DNA of 64,000 nt from Streptomyces fradiae (GTDB lineage Bacteria > Actinomycetota > Actinomycetes > Streptomycetales > Streptomycetaceae): positions 2,480,001 through 2,544,000 of the forward strand of contig NZ_CP065958.1 of the NCBI RefSeq assembly GCF_041270065.1, read 5' to 3'. Below, piece after piece: positions 36,188 through 46,013 of this stretch; within the stretch, counting starts at the first letter, position 1; each line of letters starts with the position of its first letter. Position numbers and translations under genes: made by a program. Under the pieces are notes generated by a model that worked only from the letters and a program-made list of their open reading frames with translations, was not told where the DNA came from and did not search any database.

Positions 36188-37327
36188 TCAGCGTCCGTTG
36201 AACGCGTCCTTCAGGCGCGAGAACAGCCCCTGCTGCCCAGGCTGGAACTGCCCCTGGGGCCGCTCCTCGCCGCGCAGCTTGGACAGTTCGCGCAGCAGGC
36301 GCTCCTGCTCCGGGTCGAGCTTGGTCGGGGTCTGGACCTCGACGTGCACGATCAGGTCGCCGCGGCCGTTGCCGCGCAGGTGGGTGACGCCGCGGCCGTG
36401 CAGCGGGATCGACTGGCCGGACTGGGTGCCCGGGCGGATGTCGACGTCCTCCAGGCCGTCCAGGGTCTGGAGCTGCACCTTCGTGCCCAGCGACGCCGCC
36501 GTCATCGGCAGGGTGACCGTGCAGTGCAGGTCGTCGCCGCGGCGCTGGAAGACCTCGTGCGGGACCTCGTGGATCTCCACGTACAGGTCGCCGGCCGGGC
36601 CGCCGCCGGGGCCGACCTCGCCCTCGCCGGCAAGCTGGATCCGGGTGCCGTTGTCGACACCGGCCGGGATCTTGACCGTGAGGGTGCGGCGGGAACGGAC
36701 CCGTCCGTCGCCCGCGCACTCCGGGCACGGGGTCGGGACGACGGTGCCGAAGCCCTGGCACTGCGGGCAGGGGCGCGAGGTCATGACCTGGCCCAGGAAG
36801 GACCGGGTGACCTGGGAGACCTCACCGCGGCCGCGGCACATGTCACAGGTCTGCGCGGAGGTGCCGGGCGCGGCGCCCTCGCCGGAGCAGGTGGTGCAGA
36901 CGACGGCCGTGTCGACCTGGATGTCCTTGGTGGTGCCGAAGGCCGCCTCTTCGAGGGTGATCTCCAGGCGGATCATCGCGTCCTGGCCGCGCCGGGTGCG
37001 CGAGCGCGGGCCGCGCTGGGACGCCGTACCGAAGAACGCGTCCATGATGTCCGAGAAGTTCCCGAAGCCGCCCGCGCCGAAGCCACCGGCCCCCGCGCCG
37101 CCGCCGGAGGCGGACAGCGGGTCGCCGCCGAGGTCGTAGACCTGCTTCTTCTGCGGGTCCGACAGCACCTCGTAAGCGGCGTTGATCTCCTTGAACCGCT
37201 CCTGGGTCTTCGGGTCCGGGTTCACGTCCGGGTGGAGCTCGCGGGCGAGTCGGCGGAAGGCCTTCTTGATCTCGTCCTGCGACGCGTCGCGGCGTACGCC
37301 CAGTACGGCGTAGTAGTCCGTGGCCAC
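36188..37327 (-). CDS. dnaJ: Molecular chaperone DnaJ (second actinobacterial copy)
   Basis: 379 residues: J domain with the HPDVN motif near residue 33, a Gly-rich linker (about 75-95), four CxxCxGxG-type zinc repeats (CTTCSGEG, CDMCRGRG, CPQCQGFG, CPECAGDG) and the C-terminal substrate-binding domain. Directly after hrcA (no gap), the usual arrangement of dnaJ2 in Streptomyces. Its expression should follow HrcA/CIRCE control. Confidence 0.96.
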   Translation of the reverse strand: MATDYYAVLGVRRDASQDEIKKAFRRLARELHPDVNPDPKTQERFKEINAAYEVLSDPQKKQVYDLGGDPLSASGGGAGAGGFGAGGFGNFSDIMDAFFGTASQRGPRSRTRRGQDAMIRLEITLEEAAFGTTKDIQVDTAVVCTTCSGEGAAPGTSAQTCDMCRGRGEVSQVTRSFLGQVMTSRPCPQCQGFGTVVPTPCPECAGDGRVRSRRTLTVKIPAGVDNGTRIQLAGEGEVGPGGGPAGDLYVEIHEVPHEVFQRRGDDLHCTVTLPMTAASLGTKVQLQTLDGLEDVDIRPGTQSGQSIPLHGRGVTHLRGNGRGDLIVHVEVQTPTKLDPEQERLLRELSKLRGEERPQGQFQPGQQGLFSRLKDAFNGR

Positions 37328-38347
37328 TTACGACTCCGCCAGGATCTGTCCGACGTAACGTGCCACTGCGCGTACCGCTCCCATCGTTCCGGGGTAGTCC
37401 ATGCGGGTCGGTCCGACCACGCCGAGTTTGGCGACTGCCTCGCCGCCGGAACCGTAGCCGACCGAGACGACGGACGTGGACGTGAGGCCCTCGTGGGCGA
37501 TCTCATGCCCGATCCGCACGGTCATGCCGGATTCCTTGGCCTCGCCGAGGAGCTTGAGGAGCACGACCTGCTCCTCGAGGGCCTCCAGGACGGGCCTGAT
37601 CGTCAGGGGGAAGTCGTGTCCGAAGCGGGTCAGATTGGCGGTGCCGCCGATCATGAGCCGCTCCTCCTGCTCCTCCACGAGCGTTTCGAGGAGGGTCGCG
37701 AGCACCGTCGTGACGGTACCGCGGTCCTCGATCTCCTCGAAGGACTCGGGCAGGTCCTGCACCAGCTGCGGCACGTCCGCGAAACGGCGGCCGACGACGC
37801 GGCTGTTGAGCCGGGCCCGCAGATCGGCGAGGGAGGTCTCGCCGAACGGCGCCGGGCAGTCGATCACGCGCTGCTCGACCCGGCCGGTGTCGGTGATCAG
37901 CACCAGCATCAGCCGGGCGGGCGCCAGCGAAAGCAGCTCCACGTGCCGGACCGTCGAACGGGTCAGCGACGGGTACTGCACGACGGCGACCTGCCGGGTC
38001 AGCTGCGCGAGCAGCCGCACCGTGCGGCCGACGACGTCGTCGAGGTCGACGGCCCCGTCGAGGAAGTTGTGGATCGCCCGCCGCTCGGGGGTGGACAGCG
38101 GCTTGACGCCGGCGAGCCGGTCGACGAAGAGGCGGTAGCCCTTGTCGGTGGGGATGCGGCCGGCACTGGTGTGGGGCTGGGCGATGTAGCCCTCCTCCTC
38201 CAGGACCGCCATGTCGTTGCGCACGGTGGCGGGCGACACGCCGAGGCGGTGGCGCTCGGTCAGCGCCTTGGAGCCGACGGGCTCCTCCGTGCCGACGTAG
38301 TCCTGGACGATGGCGCGCAACACCTCGAGCCTGCGTTCGCTGAGCAT
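37328..38347 (-). CDS. hrcA: Heat-inducible repressor HrcA
   Basis: 339 residues from ATG 38347 with a GGAGGTGCG site. An N-terminal winged helix ([28 protein letters not shown]) is followed by the dimerisation and GAF-like regions. The C-terminal [11 protein letters not shown] and [13 protein letters not shown] are signature segments. HrcA represses chaperone genes at CIRCE, and a CIRCE element lies 45 bases upstream, so it represses itself and dnaJ. Confidence 0.95.
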   Translation of the reverse strand: MLSERRLEVLRAIVQDYVGTEEPVGSKALTERHRLGVSPATVRNDMAVLEEEGYIAQPHTSAGRIPTDKGYRLFVDRLAGVKPLSTPERRAIHNFLDGAVDLDDVVGRTVRLLAQLTRQVAVVQYPSLTRSTVRHVELLSLAPARLMLVLITDTGRVEQRVIDCPAPFGETSLADLRARLNSRVVGRRFADVPQLVQDLPESFEEIEDRGTVTTVLATLLETLVEEQEERLMIGGTANLTRFGHDFPLTIRPVLEALEEQVVLLKLLGEAKESGMTVRIGHEIAHEGLTSTSVVSVGYGSGGEAVAKLGVVGPTRMDYPGTMGAVRAVARYVGQILAES

Positions 38348-38391
38348 CGCGCGCACCTCCAGCTGTCGTTCCGGTTCCGGTTGCTCCGCTT

Positions 38392-38418
38392 TTGGCACTC
38401 GCCCTGCCCGAGTGCCAG
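38392..38418. promoter_or_regulatory. CIRCE operator for hrcA-dnaJ
   Basis: TTGGCACTC-N9-GAGTGCCAG, the CIRCE form with 9-base spacer (consensus TTAGCACTC-N9-GAGTGCTAA). It lies in front of hrcA, the HrcA operator target, and within 100 bases of the divergent metallo-hydrolase gene. Confidence 0.92.
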
Positions 38419-38514
38419 CAATCCCCCGGCCAGTGTACGGCGGCGGACGTCGCTCCTGGCAAGGAGGCGGCGTCGACCGGGCCGGAGCGGATCCGGACCG
38501 GATAGCGTCCCGGT

Positions 38515-39237
38515 ATGGATCTCGACTGGGAAGCGTACGGCTGGGAGCGGCTCGGCGAGGGCGTGGGACGCCGCAGGCTGCCCGGCTGGGACGCCACGAC
38601 GGGCCTGGTGATCGGACGGGACGCGGTGCTGCTGTACGACACGGGCGCGACGCTCGCGGAGGGCGCGGAGCTGCGCGCGCAGGTGACGGCTCTCACGGGC
38701 GGGCGGAGGGTGACGCATGTCGCACTCAGCCACCCGCACTTCGACCATGTCCTCGGCACGGCGGTCTTCGCGGGCGCGGAGGTCTTCGGCGCGGTCGGCA
38801 TGGACACGCTGCTGCGGGAGGAGGCCGAGGAACTGCGCAGGGACGCGGTACGGCAGGGGGTGGACGAGGCGGCCGCGACGGAGGCCGCCGAGGTGCTCGT
38901 CGCACCGAAGCACACCGTGTCCGGCGAGTGGACCCTCGACCTGGGCGGCCGGCAGGTCCTGCTCGCGAACGTCGGCCCCGGCCACTCCGGCCACGACCTG
39001 GCGGTGTTCGTGCCCGGCGCGCCCGAGGTGGTCTTCTGCGGCGACCTGGTGGAGGAGTCCGGCGAGCCGCAGGCCGGCCCGGACGCCCTCCCGGGCCGCT
39101 GGCCGGCCGCCCTGGACCGGCTGCTCGCCCTGGGCGGCGAGGACGCGGTGTACGTGCCGGGGCACGGCGCGGTGGTGGACGCGGCGTTCGTCCGGCGCCA
39201 GCGGGATGAACTGGCACGCCGCTTCGAGGTGTCGTAG
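38515..39237 (+). CDS. Metallo-beta-lactamase fold hydrolase
   Basis: 240 residues. The HPHFDHVLG motif near residue 74 (HxHxDH), GPGHSGHDL near residue 160 and a final PGHGAVVD near residue 220 are the metal ligands of the fold. The N-terminal third ([23 protein letters not shown]) fits the glyoxalase II-like group. Substrate is not known. A TAGCGT hexamer exactly six bases before the ATG suggests a leaderless transcript. Divergent from hrcA. Confidence 0.9.
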   Translation: MDLDWEAYGWERLGEGVGRRRLPGWDATTGLVIGRDAVLLYDTGATLAEGAELRAQVTALTGGRRVTHVALSHPHFDHVLGTAVFAGAEVFGAVGMDTLLREEAEELRRDAVRQGVDEAAATEAAEVLVAPKHTVSGEWTLDLGGRQVLLANVGPGHSGHDLAVFVPGAPEVVFCGDLVEESGEPQAGPDALPGRWPAALDRLLALGGEDAVYVPGHGAVVDAAFVRRQRDELARRFEVS

Positions 39238-39269
39238 CGTCGCCCGAATGGGCGGGCCACGCCCGGGAG

Positions 39270-39301
39270 CTGACGGACTCTCGAACTGACGGACTCTCGA
39301 C
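39270..39301. repeat. Tandem 16-base repeat before the DUF3097 gene
   Basis: CTGACGGACTCTCGAA (39270-39285) is followed directly by CTGACGGACTCTCGAC (39286-39301). The pair ends 12 bases before the ATG and overlaps the expected -35 region of that gene. Confidence 0.8.
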
Positions 39302-39313
39302 GAGAATCGAGCC

Positions 39314-40117
39314 ATGCGCAGCTACAACCCGGATCTCACGCCGCCCTGGAAGCGTTCGGCGCCCGTGCCGGAGGTGCCGGCCGATCCCGACCTCGTCGTC
39401 GAGGAGGTCTCGACGGGCTTCTGCGGGGCGGTGATCCGCTGCGAGGCGGGCACCGTGACCCTGGAGGACCGCTTCGGCAAGCACCGGGTCTTCCCGATGG
39501 AGCCGCGGGGGTTCCTCCTGGAGGGCCGGCCGGTCACCCTGGTCCGTCCTTCCCGCCCCGCCCTCTCCCTCCCCTCCCGCACCGCCTCCGGCTCGATCGC
39601 CGTCCCGGGCGCCCGGGCCCGGGTGGCCCGCGCGGGCCGCATCTACGTCGAGGGCCGCCACGACGCCGAGCTGGTGGAACGCGTCTGGGGCGACGACCTG
39701 CGCATCGAGGGCGTCGTCGTCGAGTACCTGGAGGGCATCGACGACCTCCCCGCCGTCGTCGCCGAGTTCGCCCCGGCTCCGGACGCCCGGCTCGGCGTCC
39801 TGGTCGACCACCTGGTCGAGGGCTCCAAGGAGTCCCGCCTCGCCGCCCGGGTCTCCTCCCCGGACGTCCTGATCGTCGGCCACCCCTACATCGACGTCTG
39901 GCAGGCCGTGAAGCCCGCCGCCCTCGGCATCCCCGCCTGGCCGACCGTCCCCCGCGGCCAGGACTGGAAGACCGGCATCTGCCACGCCCTCGGCTGGCCC
40001 CCCAACACCGGCGCGGCCTGGCAGCACATCCTCTCCCGGGTCACCTCCTACAAGGACCTGGAACCGGAGCTCCTGGGCCGGGTGGAGGAGCTGATCGATT
40101 TCGTGACGGCGCCGTAG
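39314..40117 (+). CDS. DUF3097 protein
   Basis: 267 residues, full length for DUF3097. The N-terminus (YNPDLTPPWKRSAPVPEVPAD) and the middle (RIYVEGRHDAELVERVWGDDLRIEGVVVEYLEGIDDLP), which looks TOPRIM-like with its VEG..DA..V pattern, are characteristic. The C-terminal DVLIVGHPYIDVWQAVKP is also conserved. Function is unknown; a nucleic-acid role is possible. A GAGAAT hexamer lies exactly six bases before the ATG, with no ribosome site. Confidence 0.9.
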   Translation: MRSYNPDLTPPWKRSAPVPEVPADPDLVVEEVSTGFCGAVIRCEAGTVTLEDRFGKHRVFPMEPRGFLLEGRPVTLVRPSRPALSLPSRTASGSIAVPGARARVARAGRIYVEGRHDAELVERVWGDDLRIEGVVVEYLEGIDDLPAVVAEFAPAPDARLGVLVDHLVEGSKESRLAARVSSPDVLIVGHPYIDVWQAVKPAALGIPAWPTVPRGQDWKTGICHALGWPPNTGAAWQHILSRVTSYKDLEPELLGRVEELIDFVTAP

Positions 40118-40131
40118 GCCAAGGGGCGCCG

Positions 40132-41364
40132 CTAGTCCACCAGGTCCCGCACCACCGCGTCGGCCAGCAGCCGACCCCGCAGCGTCAGGACGGCCCGCCC
40201 CTCCGCGTACGGCTCCGCCGCCAGGAGACCGTCCGACAGCGCCCGCTCGGCGGCCGCCAGGCCCGCCGGCTTCAGCAGCGCCAGCTCGACGCCCTCGCGG
40301 AGCCGCAGCTCCAGAAGGACCCGCTCGACGCGCCGGTCCTCGTCCGACAGGACCTCGCGTCCGGCGCCCGGGGACCGTCCCGCCCTCAGCGCGGCCGCGT
40401 ACGCGCCGGGGTGCTTGACGTTCCACCACCGCACGCCGCCGACGTGGCTGTGGGCGCCGGGGCCGGCGCCCCACCAGTCGGCGCCGCGCCAGTAGAGCTC
40501 GTTGTGGAGGCAGCGGCCGGCGTCCGAGGTGGCCCAATTGGAGACCTCGTACCAGTGGAAGCCCGCCGCGGACAGCACGTCCTCGGCGATCAGGTAGCGG
40601 TCGGCGTGCACGTCGTCGTCGGTCATGGGTATCTCGCCGCGCCGGATGCGCCGGGCCAGCTGGGTGCCCTCCTCGACGATCAGCGCGTAGGCGCTGACGT
40701 GGTCGGGTCCGGCGCCGATCGCCGCGTCGAGCGAGGCCCGCCAGTCCTCGTCGGTCTCGCCGGGCGTGCCGTAGATGAGGTCGAGGTTGACGTGCTCGAA
40801 ACCGGCCGCGCGCGCCTCGCCGACACAGGCCTCGGGCCGCCCGGGGGTGTGGGTGCGGTCGAGGACCTTGAGGACGTGCTGCCGGGCGCTCTGCATGCCG
40901 AAGGAGATCCGGTTGAAGCCGCCCTCCCGCAGCGTGGCCAGATAGGCGGGGTCGACGGACTCCGGGTTCGCCTCGGTCGTCACCTCGGCGTCCTCGGCGA
41001 GCCCGAACTCGTCCCGGATCGCCGCGAGCATCGTCACGAGGTCGCCCGCGTCGAGCAGCGTGGGCGTGCCGCCGCCGACGAAGACGGTCCGCACCGGCCG
41101 CGGGGCGTCGCCGAGCACCTTGCGGGCCAGGCGTATCTCCTCGACGACCTGCCCCGCGTAGTTGTCCCGCGAGGCGAGCACCCCGCCGGCACCGCGCAGC
41201 TCGCTCGCGGTGTAGGTGTTGAAGTCGCAGTAACCGCACCGGGTGGCGCAGTACGGCACGTGCAGATAGAACCCGAGCGGTCGCTCCCCGGCGCTCTGAA
41301 GGGCGTGGGCGGGCAGCGCCCCGTCCTCGGGCATGGGCTCACCATCGGGCAGTACGGAAGGCAT
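40132..41364 (-). CDS. hemW: Radical SAM heme chaperone HemW
   Basis: 410 residues from ATG 41364. The radical SAM CATRCGYCDF cluster motif near residue 41 and the GGGTPTLLD segment after it match HemW (long called a coproporphyrinogen III oxidase). The C-terminal HemN domain (about residues 300-400) is complete. It probably inserts heme into target proteins. The start codon lies inside a 12-bp perfect inverted repeat and has a GACAAT hexamer six bases upstream. Convergent with the DUF3097 gene. Confidence 0.94.
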   Translation of the reverse strand: MPSVLPDGEPMPEDGALPAHALQSAGERPLGFYLHVPYCATRCGYCDFNTYTASELRGAGGVLASRDNYAGQVVEEIRLARKVLGDAPRPVRTVFVGGGTPTLLDAGDLVTMLAAIRDEFGLAEDAEVTTEANPESVDPAYLATLREGGFNRISFGMQSARQHVLKVLDRTHTPGRPEACVGEARAAGFEHVNLDLIYGTPGETDEDWRASLDAAIGAGPDHVSAYALIVEEGTQLARRIRRGEIPMTDDDVHADRYLIAEDVLSAAGFHWYEVSNWATSDAGRCLHNELYWRGADWWGAGPGAHSHVGGVRWWNVKHPGAYAAALRAGRSPGAGREVLSDEDRRVERVLLELRLREGVELALLKPAGLAAAERALSDGLLAAEPYAEGRAVLTLRGRLLADAVVRDLVD

Positions 41365-41388
41365 GCAGCCATTGTCCCGTACTGCCCG
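41346..41388 (-). promoter_or_regulatory. Inverted repeat enclosing the hemW start codon
   Basis: CGGGCAGTACGG (41346-41357) and CCGTACTGCCCG (41377-41388) are perfect 12-bp arms. The 19-base loop holds the ATG and the GACAAT hexamer. If transcribed from further upstream the RNA would fold with the start codon in the loop; as DNA it would be an operator over the promoter. Confidence 0.7.
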
Positions 41389-41401
41389 ACGGTCCCGCCG
41401 A

Positions 41402-41417
41402 GCCTGTGGATAACTCC
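41402..41417. promoter_or_regulatory. Perfect DnaA-box core in a 16-base repeated motif (copy 2)
   Basis: The minus strand reads GGAGTTATCCACAGGC, identical to 34164-34179. It lies 38-53 bases before the hemW start, just outside the inverted repeat. Confidence 0.6.
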
Positions 41418-41440
41418 ACACTGCCCTACGAAGGCCCAGG

Positions 41441-43318
41441 TCAGGCCTCCCGCGCCCCCGCGTACATCTCGTCGATGAGGTGCTGGTAGGTCCGCTCCAC
41501 GACCGGTCGCTTCATCTTCAGGCTCGGCGTGAGTTCGCCGTGCTCGACGTCGAGGTCGCGGGGCAGGAGGCGGAACTTCTTGATGGTCTGCCAGCGCTGC
41601 AGGCCCTCGTTGAGGCGGGTGACGTAGCCCTCGATGAGCTGCTCGACCTGCGGGGAGGCGACGACCTCCGCGTACGACTTGCCGGCGAGGTCGTGCTCGG
41701 CGGCCCAGCCGAGGATGGCGGGCTCGTCGAGCGCGATGAGCGCGCTGCAGTAGTTCCGGTCGGCGCCGAGGACCACGATGTTGGAGACGAACGGGCAGAC
41801 GGCCTTGAACTGGCCCTCGATCTCCGTCGGGGCGATGTACTTGCCGCCGGAGGTCTTGAACAGGTCCTTCTTGCGGTCGGTGATCCGCAGGTAGCCGTCG
41901 GCGGACAGTTCGCCGATGTCGCCGGTGTGGAACCAGCCGTCGGACTCCAGGACCTCGGCGGTCTTCTCCGGCAGGCCGTGGTAGCCCTCCATGATGCCGG
42001 GGCTGCGGAGCAGGATCTCGCCGTCGTCGGCGATGCGGACCTCGGTGCCGGGCAGCGGCTTGCCGACGGTGCCGGTGCGGTAGGCCTCGCCGGGGTTGAC
42101 GAAGGAGGCGGCGGAGGATTCCGTCAGGCCGTAGCCCTCCAGGATGTGGATGCCGGCGCCGGAGAAGAAGTAGCCGATGTCGGGGGCGAGGGCGACGGAG
42201 CCGGAGACGGCGGCGCGCAGCCGGCCGCCGAAGGCCTCGCGGAGCTTGCTGTAGACGAGCGCGTCGGCGACCTTGTGCTTGGCGGAGAGGCCGAAGGGCG
42301 CGGAGGCGGTGCCGGTGCGGCGGAAGTTGTCCTGGGTGACCTTGGCGTACTCGCGGGCGACGCCCGCCGCCCACTGGAAGATCTTGTACTTGGCGCCGCC
42401 GCCCTCGCGGGCCTTGGCCGCCACGCCGTTGTAGACCTTCTCGAAGATCCGGGGGACGGCGGCCATGTAGGTGGGCTGCACGATCGGAAGGTTGACGATG
42501 ATCTTGTCGATGCGGCCGTCGACGGCGGTGACGTGGCCGACCTCGATCTGGCCGGAGGTGAGGACCTTGCCGAAGACGTGGGCGAGCGGCAGCCAGAGGT
42601 ACTGCACGTCGTCCTGGGTGACCAGGCCGGTGGCGGCGATGGCCTTGGCCATGTACGACCAGCTGTCGTGGCGCAGCCGTACGCCCTTGGGGCGGCCGGT
42701 GGTGCCGGAGGTGTAGATGAGGGTGGCGAGCTGCTCCTTGGTGATGGCGGCGACCCGCTCCTTGACCACCTCGGCGTGCTTCTCCAGGTACGCCTTGCCG
42801 CGGGCCTCCAGGTCGGCGAGGGTGAGCACCCACTCGTCGGAGGTGTCGACGCCCTCGGCGTCGATGACGACGACGTGGTGGAGCTGGGGCAGCTCGGCGC
42901 GCCGCTCGACGGCCTTGGCGTACTGGGCGGCGTTCTCCGCGATCAGGACGCGCGAGTCGGAGTCGGAGAGGATGAACGCCGACTCCTCGGCGTTGGTCTG
43001 CGGGTAGACGGTGGTGACGGCGGCACCGGCGCACATGACGCCGAGGTCGGCGAGGATCCACTCGACCCGGGTGGCGGAGGCGAGGGCGACCCGCTCCTCG
43101 GGCTCGACGCCGAGGTCGATGAGGCCGGCGGCGATGGCGTGGACGCGTTCGGCGGCCTGCGCCCAGCTGAGCGACTTCCACTCGTCGGGACCCTGGCCGG
43201 AGGCGGCCGGTACCGGGTAGCGGTAGGCCTCGGCGTCCGGGGTCCGCTCCACGCGCTCCAGGAAGAGCGCCGCCACGGAGGGCGGCCGGTTCTCGATCAG
43301 GGTCTGTGTGTCGCTCAC
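41441..43318 (-). CDS. Long-chain fatty acyl-CoA ligase (AMP-forming)
   Basis: 625 residues: AMP-binding motif IYTSGTTGRPKGVRL near residue 195, YGLTESSA near residue 395, FHTGDIGELSADGYLRITDRKKDLFKTSGGKYI near residues 475-510. It activates fatty acids to acyl-CoA through an acyl-adenylate, feeding beta-oxidation or lipid synthesis. A GGAGGACGTC site precedes the ATG. It lies 76 bases upstream of hemW on the same strand. Confidence 0.93.
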   Translation of the reverse strand: MSDTQTLIENRPPSVAALFLERVERTPDAEAYRYPVPAASGQGPDEWKSLSWAQAAERVHAIAAGLIDLGVEPEERVALASATRVEWILADLGVMCAGAAVTTVYPQTNAEESAFILSDSDSRVLIAENAAQYAKAVERRAELPQLHHVVVIDAEGVDTSDEWVLTLADLEARGKAYLEKHAEVVKERVAAITKEQLATLIYTSGTTGRPKGVRLRHDSWSYMAKAIAATGLVTQDDVQYLWLPLAHVFGKVLTSGQIEVGHVTAVDGRIDKIIVNLPIVQPTYMAAVPRIFEKVYNGVAAKAREGGGAKYKIFQWAAGVAREYAKVTQDNFRRTGTASAPFGLSAKHKVADALVYSKLREAFGGRLRAAVSGSVALAPDIGYFFSGAGIHILEGYGLTESSAASFVNPGEAYRTGTVGKPLPGTEVRIADDGEILLRSPGIMEGYHGLPEKTAEVLESDGWFHTGDIGELSADGYLRITDRKKDLFKTSGGKYIAPTEIEGQFKAVCPFVSNIVVLGADRNYCSALIALDEPAILGWAAEHDLAGKSYAEVVASPQVEQLIEGYVTRLNEGLQRWQTIKKFRLLPRDLDVEHGELTPSLKMKRPVVERTYQHLIDEMYAGAREA

Positions 43319-43433
43319 GACGTCCTCCGGGCGGCGGCGGTGCGGTCAGGCGGGGCGTAACTAACTGGCGAGTAACCTTCGAGCGGCTTCAGAGTAGAGC
43401 GCCGGGGACTGGCGCGTAAGGGCTTGCATATAA

Positions 43434-43472
43434 CGAACGGGTCTGCACGCCGTCGGCGTGCAGACCCGTTCG
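43434..43472. terminator. Terminator between lepA and the acyl-CoA ligase gene
   Basis: A perfect 18-bp stem (43434-43451 and 43455-43472) with a 3-base loop, 16 bases after the lepA stop codon. It is the longest perfect hairpin I saw in the window. Confidence 0.9.
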
Positions 43473-43488
43473 CGGTGGCCACAGGTGG

Positions 43489-45357
43489 CTACTTCTTGGC
43501 CTTGCCCGCGGACTCGTCGCTGGAGAGGACGGCGATGAAGGCCTCCTGGGGGACCTCCACGGAGCCGACCATCTTCATCCGCTTCTTGCCTTCCTTCTGC
43601 TTCTCGAGCAGCTTCCGCTTACGGGAGATGTCACCGCCGTAGCACTTGGCGAGGACGTCCTTGCGGATGGCGCGGATGGTCTCGCGGGCGATGACCCGGG
43701 AGCCGATGGCGGCCTGGATGGGCACCTCGAAGGCCTGCCGCGGGATGAGCTCGCGCAGCTTGGCGACGAGCCGCACACCGTAGGCGTACGCGGCGTCCTT
43801 GTGGGTGATCGCCGAGAAGGCGTCGACCTTGTCGCCGTGCAGCAGGATGTCGACCTTCACGAGTGAACTGCTCTGCTCGCCGGTGGGCTCGTAGTCGAGC
43901 GAGGCGTAGCCGCGGGTCTTGGACTTCAGCTGGTCGAAGAAGTCGAAGACGATCTCGGCGAGCGGGAGGGTGTAGCGGATCTCGACGCGGTCCTCGGAGA
44001 GGTAGTCCATGCCGAGGAGGGTGCCGCGCCGGGTCTGGCACAGCTCCATGATGGAGCCGATGAACTCGGCGGGGGCGAGGATCGTGGCGCGCACGACCGG
44101 CTCGTACACCTCGTCGATCTTGCCCTCGGGGAACTCGCTCGGGTTGGTGACCGTGTGCTCGCTGCGGTCCTCCATCACGACGCGGTAGACCACGTTGGGG
44201 GCGGTGGCGATCAGGTCGAGGCCGAACTCGCGCTCCAGGCGCTCGCGGATCACGTCGAGGTGGAGCAGGCCGAGGAAGCCCACGCGGAAGCCGAAGCCGA
44301 GGGCGGCGGAGGTCTCCGGCTCGTAGACCAGCGCGGCGTCGTTGAGCTGCAGCTTGTCGAGGGCGTCGCGCAGCTCGGGGTAGTCGGAGCCGTCCAGCGG
44401 GTAGAGGCCCGAGAACACCATCGGTTTCGGGTCCTTGTAGCCGCCGAGCGCCTCCTCGGCGCCCTTGCTCTGGGAGGTGATCGTGTCACCGACCTTGGAC
44501 TGGCGGACGTCCTTCACACCGGTGATCAGATAGCCCACCTCGCCGACGCCGAGGCCGTCGGCCGGCAGCATCTCGGGCGAGTTGGTGCCGATCTCCAGGA
44601 GCTCGTGGGTGGCGCCGGTCGACATCATCCTGATGCGCTCGCGCTTGTTGAGCTGGCCGTCGACGACCCGGACGTAGGTGACGACGCCGCGGTAGGAGTC
44701 GTAGACCGAGTCGAAGATCATCGCGCGGGCCGGGGCGTCGGCGTTGCCGACGGGGGCCGGGATGTCCCGGACGACGCGGTCGAGCAGCGCCTCGACGCCC
44801 ATGCCGGTCTTGGCGGAGACCTTGAGGACGTCCTCGGGCTGGCAGCCGATGAGGTTGGCGAGCTCCTCGGCGAACTTCTCCGGCTGGGCGGCCGGCAGGT
44901 CGATCTTGTTGAGCACCGGGACGATGGTGAGGTCGTTCTCCATCGCCAGGTAGAGGTTGGCCAGGGTCTGCGCCTCGATGCCCTGGGCCGCGTCCACCAG
45001 CAGGATCGTGCCCTCGCAGGCGGCGAGCGAGCGGGAGACCTCGTAGGTGAAGTCGACGTGCCCCGGGGTGTCGATCATGTTCAGGATGTGCGTCCGGCCC
45101 AGCTCCGGCCCCTCGGTGGGGGCCCAGGGCAGACGGACCGCCTGGGACTTGATCGTGATGCCGCGCTCACGCTCGATGTCCATCCGGTCGAGATACTGGG
45201 CGCGCATCTGCCGCTGGTCGACCACTCCGGTCAGCTGGAGCATCCGGTCGGCAAGGGTCGACTTGCCGTGGTCGATGTGCGCGATGATGCAGAAATTGCG
45301 GATCAGAGCCGGGTCGGTACGGCTCGGCTCGGGCACGTTGGTAGGAGTCGCGGGCAC
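43489..45357 (-). CDS. lepA: Translation elongation factor 4 (LepA)
   Basis: 622 residues from GTG 45357. G1 (AHIDHGKST), G3 (DTPGH) and G4 (NKID) motifs, domains II and III, and the LepA-specific C-terminal domain ([26 protein letters not shown]) are all present. EF4 acts on stalled or mispositioned ribosomes. Divergent from rpsT, as in many actinobacteria, with about 185 bases between the starts. Confidence 0.96.
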   Translation of the reverse strand: MPATPTNVPEPSRTDPALIRNFCIIAHIDHGKSTLADRMLQLTGVVDQRQMRAQYLDRMDIERERGITIKSQAVRLPWAPTEGPELGRTHILNMIDTPGHVDFTYEVSRSLAACEGTILLVDAAQGIEAQTLANLYLAMENDLTIVPVLNKIDLPAAQPEKFAEELANLIGCQPEDVLKVSAKTGMGVEALLDRVVRDIPAPVGNADAPARAMIFDSVYDSYRGVVTYVRVVDGQLNKRERIRMMSTGATHELLEIGTNSPEMLPADGLGVGEVGYLITGVKDVRQSKVGDTITSQSKGAEEALGGYKDPKPMVFSGLYPLDGSDYPELRDALDKLQLNDAALVYEPETSAALGFGFRVGFLGLLHLDVIRERLEREFGLDLIATAPNVVYRVVMEDRSEHTVTNPSEFPEGKIDEVYEPVVRATILAPAEFIGSIMELCQTRRGTLLGMDYLSEDRVEIRYTLPLAEIVFDFFDQLKSKTRGYASLDYEPTGEQSSSLVKVDILLHGDKVDAFSAITHKDAAYAYGVRLVAKLRELIPRQAFEVPIQAAIGSRVIARETIRAIRKDVLAKCYGGDISRKRKLLEKQKEGKKRMKMVGSVEVPQEAFIAVLSSDESAGKAKK

Positions 45358-45542
45358 GCAGGGTTCTCGTCTCGGGCGATGTTCAGAACGGATACGTAGG
45401 CTCCATCGTCCCATGACTGCGGGCGGGTGCTCGGTTTGGGCGGTCTGGTGGGCGGCTGATATCGTGGACGGCTGTGTCTCGTATGCCCTCTCAGCTGCGT
45501 GACACGTCCTGAAGAAACATCGAACCTGTAAAGGCTCTTTTC

Positions 45543-45809
45543 GTGGCGAACATCAAGTCCCAGATCAAGCGGAACAAGACCAACGAGAAGGCGCGCCTGC
45601 GCAACAAGGCCGTCAAGTCGTCGCTCAAGACCGCGATCCGCAAGGCCCGCGAGGCTGTCGCCGCCGGCGACCTCGAGAAGGCCACCGTGGCCGCTCGTGC
45701 CGCTTCGCGTCAGCTCGACAAGGCTGTCTCGAAGGGTGTCATCCACAAGAACGCCGCCGCCAACAAGAAGTCGGCGCTGGCCACCAAGGTTGCCACCCTC
45801 CAGGGCTGA
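45543..45809 (+). CDS. rpsT: 30S ribosomal protein S20
   Basis: 88 residues, highly basic: begins [30 protein letters not shown], the standard S20 sequence. Its GTG start has an AAAGG site. The 185-base divergent gap to lepA probably holds both promoters; a TGATAT hexamer near 45458 could be a -10 element for rpsT, giving an 80-base untranslated leader. Confidence 0.97.
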   Translation: MANIKSQIKRNKTNEKARLRNKAVKSSLKTAIRKAREAVAAGDLEKATVAARAASRQLDKAVSKGVIHKNAAANKKSALATKVATLQG

Positions 45810-45825
45810 GCTCTCTGATGTGACC

Positions 45826-45978
45826 GGCCGTCCGGGACTCCAGCGGGCCCTCTAACCGCTCCCGACGGCCACCCCGGCTCCGTACGCGAGACGCGTTCGC
45901 CACGCGTGTACGGGCCACCCGAGCAACATCCCGCAGGCCCCGCCGTCCTCCTTCCCCAGGAGGCGGCGGGGCCTGCGG
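45826..45978. terminator. Hairpin series ending in a strong bidirectional terminator after rpsT
   Basis: Three hairpins lie between rpsT and holA (converging). The first pairs 45826-45837 with 45860-45870 (one bulge). The second has CCGTAC/GTACGG arms at 45880-45885 and 45908-45913. The third is a 20-bp stem with one bulge (45931-45978). The last is the clear terminator for both genes. Confidence 0.82.
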
Positions 45979-46013
45979 CTTTTCCAGGGCTTTTCCAGGC
46001 GTACGGGTACGCG

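Noticed and set aside
34961..38611. Plus-strand frame of 1216 codons
   Set aside because: It is a shadow opposite the nitronate monooxygenase-like gene, dnaJ and hrcA. The product has no domain and low-complexity composition.
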